Shown here piece by piece: positions 49,101-55,100 of a stretch of 64,000 nucleotides of DNA. The notes beneath the pieces were generated by a model. That model was not told where the DNA came from. It searched no databases and saw only the letters and a list, made by a program, of their open reading frames with translations. The translations under genes were made by a program, and so were the position numbers. Origin of the DNA: Pteria penguin (taxonomy: Eukaryota > Mollusca > Bivalvia > Pterioida > Pteriidae); NCBI GenBank assembly GCA_035048485.1, contig CM068586.1, positions 51,067,667 to 51,131,666 of the forward strand. The letters are read 5' to 3'. The stretch's first letter is position 1. Every line of letters starts with the position of its first letter.

Positions 49101-52100
49101 GACAGTGTCCGCTTTGGACAGTTTACACTGTATTTCTAAAACAGTTTTTCCAGCAGGAAATGTTAACACATACTTGTCACGTGACATTTGTGTTTTGCTA
49201 TTTCTCCTTAGTACAGTTTCTGCAAAAAGTATGCACTGATTGCAGAAATATAGAAGTTTTGAATTTAAGCTAGGAGTTTTCCTACAGCAAATGAATTTTT
49301 GAGAAACATGTAAACATCACATGCACTATGACTTCATATAGAATGGTTCAAGTCCATTGGAAAAAGTGAGTGGATGTCTGTCAGAGGCATGATAGCTACT
49401 AGACTAGCAGCTTTGAAGCCAAATATTGATCAGGTTATCAATACATGTGTGTGGAAAATGGAATTAAATTGATAATCAACATATTTTTGTATGCAGTAGC
49501 GATATTTATCAAACAGTCACAATCACAGTTCCTTTAATTTTGTGTTGCTACCTCCACTCTAATTATTTACTCATCTAAACTAAAGGGAGCTTTCTTGGAG
49601 AATGGCACCTTTGACAAATATGTTATAAATAGAAATTGAATTTATTATCAACTCATTTATGCAAAAAAAAAAAACAAAAAGAAAAAGAAAAAATAGATCA
49701 TAAAAAAAGGCCTTAAAATTTTAACTAACCATTGTTTTTTTTCTTTGCTCAGAGCTGTTCAAGCCATCTAGTGATCTCAATAGTAATAGATGGGATACAG
49801 GGTATCCTAGTGGACCTAATAAAAAAGAGGATCCGATTGGACAATCAGAACCCAGGGACCAGCCAGGACAGAAAGCACAGTCCTCTGGAGATTTACCCAA
49901 GGAAATGGATCCTACACAGTGGGTCAAAATAAGTGTGAATAAACGTGTCGTTCCTATCGAGGATATCATAGTTAAGTCGGAAGTCGATAGTGAAAAGCAA
50001 TACAGGTAAACAATTAGAGATTTCTAACACTTAAAGGTAAAGCAATGCAGGTAAAACAATTAGAGATTTCTAACACTTAAAGGTAAAGCAATACTGGTAA
50101 AACCATTAGAGATTTCTAACACTTAAAGGTAAAGCAATACTGGTAAAACCATTAGAGATTTCTAACACTTAAAGGTAAAGCAGTGCAGGTAAAACAATTA
50201 GAGATTTCTAAACCTTAAAGGTAAAGCAATACAGGTAAAACCATTAGAGATTTCTAACACTTAAAGGTAAAGCAATACAGGTAAAACCATTAGAGATTTC
50301 TAACACTTAAAGGTAAAGCAATGCAGGTAAAACAATTAGAGATTTTTTAACACATAAAGGTAAAGCACTACTAGTCTGGTAAAACCATTAGAGATTTCTA
50401 ACACTTAAAGGTAAAGCAATACTGGTAAAACCATTAGAGATTTGTAACACTTAAAGGTAAAGCAATACAGGTAAAACCATTAGAGATTTGTAACACTTAA
50501 AGGTAAAGCAATACAGGTAAAACCATTAGAGATTTCTGACACTTAAAGGTAAAGCAATACTGGTAAAACCATTAGAGATTTCTAACACTTAAAGGTAAAG
50601 CAATACTAGTCTGGTAAAACCATTAGAGATTTCTAACACTTAAAGGTAAAGCAATACTGGTAAAACCATTAGAGATTTCTAACACTTAAAGGTAAAGCAA
50701 TACTGGTAAAACCATTAGAGATTTCTAACACTTAAAGGTAAAGCAATACTGGTAAAACCATTAGAGATTTCTGACACTTAAAGGTGAAGCAATACAGGTA
50801 AAACCATTAGAGATTTCCAACACTTAAAGGTAAAGCAATACTAGTCTGGTAAAACCATTAGAGATTTCTGACACTTAAAGGTAAAGCAATACTGGTAAAA
50901 CAATTAGAGATTTCTAAACCTTAAAGGTAAAGCAATACAGGTAAAACCATTAGAGATTTCAAACACTTAAAGGTAAAGCAATACAGGTAAAACCATTACA
51001 CATTTTTAACACTTAAAGGTAAAGCAATACAGGTAAAACCGTTAGAGATTTCTAACACTTAAAGGCCGAGCTTGACCTACATGAAAATCCGGTGGTAGTG
51101 CAATTAAGCGTATTTGGAGTTGGGCGGTCCTTGCCGCTGTAGCAGCGATAAAAATAACACACAGCGTGTTTCGGCCGAGTACAAACACGTGCTTCACATA
51201 TGGGTTACTTAAAGTGAAAGCTAAATACGCATCACAGAAAACAATAAATATTAATTACAGCTGGTACTTGATTAGTTTTATGCTATAACAATCGTTCGAA
51301 TATATATCGAAATGCAATAGACCCCCCCCCTTATAGAAATCTGGTAATTGCATCCTTTATCAATTAGCAAACAAAGTGACGTGTGTCAGTATACAGCATT
51401 TTTATGATAGGCATTAAATATGGAAGGAAAACAAAAATTAACTTTAAATGTTACGGAGTTCAAATTAAAAGCTTTGAAAACTTTATTTATGCTAAGCAAT
51501 TGGGACTTACACCTCCTTGACCCACCACAACACATTGGAATTGGCGGGAGTTCGTACGCGCTATTCCAGGGAGTGGACAAAGTGACTCAGACGGACTTTG
51601 GTGAAAACACTATTATATGTGATGGAGATGAACATAATGCCGAGGAGACATTTGTAATATTGCAAGATCCAAACAGTGAAGAGTGTCCGCTTTGTTTATG
51701 CAGACCTTGTATAACGGACGAAAGTAATACTCATGCAGTTGTGGTGGGAATCCGAACCCAGTGTAACTTATCAACGGAACTGTAAGATAAGAAAAGACAA
51801 ATATAAAAGGTTTTGGACAATGTTATTGCATCGTGGTGTGTGGAACGGTCAAAGATACATTGACAGAAAATCTAGAGCACTCGAACATGACATGCAAGGT
51901 CAAGAATGGCACAGACGTGAAATGCCTCCGTGTGTAGTGAATTTGTTGAGGTCCTGGCTTCCCAATCCAAAGGATAAACCGTACATGGGACATATGTGGG
52001 AATAAAATTTACTCATCATACAGTCTAATTAAAACCAAAAAAGTATAAGTACAAACTATTTTGATTTTCGGTTTTTATATCATCCAACATCGGAATGTAC

Positions 52101-55100
52101 AAATTGTCGTTTATATACAATAGAATAAATACACCAGCAAACAATGCTTTAACGTATTATGTGTACTGTAGTATAAATTCGTGGATATACTTGGATAATC
52201 AGAGACAGACCAGTAAGTCAACTTATTATTCTATATAATTATAGATCTTTTGTTATTACTTTGACGAGGCACTCTTGCTATCACAGTTGGCGCTGAATTT
52301 CTTATCAGACCGTCAACATGTGCTGCTACTCGCACTACATCCGGTGTAAACAATAACACACGAAAACACGCCCACTAACGAACGAAATTGAATTTGAAAT
52401 TAGATAATGAGGTCTGCTTCAGAACTTTGATAAATAAATATATAATTATGGGAAAGTTTCATTACAATATAAGTTGATACGAACTTGTATATTACGGAGA
52501 GGAATGAGCACAACAATTTTCGAGAGTTAAATCGACGTAATTGTTGATAATTTTACAAATTTATTGCTGCGATCTGAACGTGTCTCGAAAAATCAAATCT
52601 ACCACCATTTTCTTGATTGGCCGCTATTTATACTCCGATATCGGCCTTTAAAGGTAAAGCAATACTGGTAAAACCATTAGAGATTTCTGACACTTAAAGG
52701 TAAAGCAATACTGGTAAAACCATTAGAGATTTCTAACACTTAAAGTAAAGCAATACTAGTCTGGTAAAACCATTAGAGATTTCTAACACTTAAAGGTAAA
52801 GCAATACTGGTAAAACCATTAGAGATTTCTAACACTTAAAGGTAAAGCAATACTGGTAAAACCATTAGAGATTTCTAACACTTAAAGGTAAAGCAATACT
52901 GGTAAAACCATTAGAGATTTCTGACACTTAAAGGTGAAGCAATACAGGTAAAACCATTAGAGATTTCTAACACTTAAAGGTAAAGCAATACTAGTCTGGT
53001 AAAACCATTAGAGATTTCTGACACTTAAAGGTAAAGCAATACTGGTAAAACAATTAGAGATTTCTAAACCTTAAAGGTAAAGCAATACAGGTAAAACCAT
53101 TAGAGATTTCAAACACTTAAAGGTAAAGCAATACAGGTAAAACCATTACACATTTCTAACACTTAAAGGTAAAGCAATACAGGTAAAACAATTAGAGATT
53201 TCTAACACTTAAAGGTAAAGCAATACAGGTAAAACCATTAGAGATTTCTAACACTTCAAGGTAAAGCAATACAGGTAAAACCATTAGAGATTTCTAACAC
53301 TTCAGGGTAAAGCAATACAGGTAAAACAATTAGAGATTTCTAACACTTCAAGGTAAAGCAATGCAGGTAAAACAATTAGAGATTTCTAACACTTAAAGGT
53401 AAAGCAATACTAGTCTGGTAAAACCATTAGAGATTTCTAACACTTAAAGGTAAAGCAATACTGGTAAAACCATTAGAGATTTCTAACACTTAAAGGTAAA
53501 GCAATACAGATAAAACCATTAGAGATTTCTAACACTTAAAGGTAAAGCAATACTGGTAAAACCATTAGAGATTTCTAACACTTAAAGGTAAAGCAATACT
53601 AGTTTGGTAAAACCATTAGAGATTTCTGACACTTAAAGGTAAAGCAATACTGGTAAAACAATTAGAGATTTCTAAACCTTAAAGGTAAAGCAATACAGGT
53701 AAAACCATTAGAGATTTCTAACACTTAAAGGTAAAGCAGTACTAGTCTGGTAAAACCATTAGAGATTTCTAACACTTAAAGGTAAAGCAATACAGGTAAA
53801 ACCATTAGACATTTCTAACACTTAAAGGTAAAGCAATACAGGTAAAACCATTAGAGATTTCTAACACTTAAAGGTAAAGCAATACAGGTAAAACCATTAG
53901 AGATTTCTAACACTTCAGGGTAAAGCAATGCAGGTAAGACAATCAGAGATATCTAACACTTAAAGGTATAGCAATACATATAAAACCATTAGAGATTTCT
54001 AACACTTAAAGGTAAAGCAATACTAGTCTGGTAAAACCATTAGACATTTCTAACACTTAAAGGTAAAGCAATACAGGTAAAACCATTAGAGATTTTTAAC
54101 ACTTAAAGGTAAAGCAATACAGGTAAAACTATTAGAGATTTGTAACACTTAAAGGTAAAGCAATACAGGTAAAACCATTAGAGATTTCTAACACTTAAAG
54201 GTAAAGCAATACAGGTAAAACCATTAGAGATTTCTAACACTTAAAGGTAAAGCAGTACAGGTAAAACCATTAGAGATTTCTAACACTGAAAGGTAAAGCA
54301 ATACTGGTAAAACCATTAGAGATTTCTAACACTTCAAGGTAAAGCAATACCGGTAAAGCCATTAGAGATTTCTAACACTTAAAGGTAAAGCAATACTGGT
54401 AAAACCATTAGAGATTTCTAACACTTAAAGGTAAAGCAATACTGGTAAAACCATTAGAGATTTCTAACACTTAAAGGTAAAGCAATACTAGTCTGGTAAA
54501 ACCATTAGAGATTTCTAACACTTAAAGGTAAAGCAATACTGGTAAAACCATTAGAGATTTCTAACACTTAAAGGTAAAGCAATACAGGTAAAACCATTAG
54601 AGATTTCTAACACTTAAAGGTAAAGCAATACAGGTAAAACCATTAGAGATTTCTAACACTTAAAGGTAAAGCAATACAGGTAAAACCATTAGAGATTTCT
54701 AACACTTCAGGGTAAAGCAATGCAGGTAAGACAATCAGAGATATCTAACACTTAAAGGTATAGCAATACATATAAAACCATTAGAGATTTCTAACACTTA
54801 AAGGTAAAGCAATACTAGTCTGGTAAAACCATTAGACATTTCTAACACTTAAAGGTAAAGCAATACAGGTAAAACCATTAGAGATTTTTAACACTTAAAG
54901 GTAAAGCAATACAGGTAAAACTATTAGAGATTTGTAACACTTAAAGGTAAAGCAATACAGGTAAAACCATTAGAGATTTCTAACACTTAAAGGTAAAGCA
55001 ATACAGGTAAAACCATTAGAGATTTCTAACACTTAAAGGTAAAGCAGTACAGGTAAAACCATTAGAGATTTCTAACACTGAAAGGTAAAGCAATACTGGT

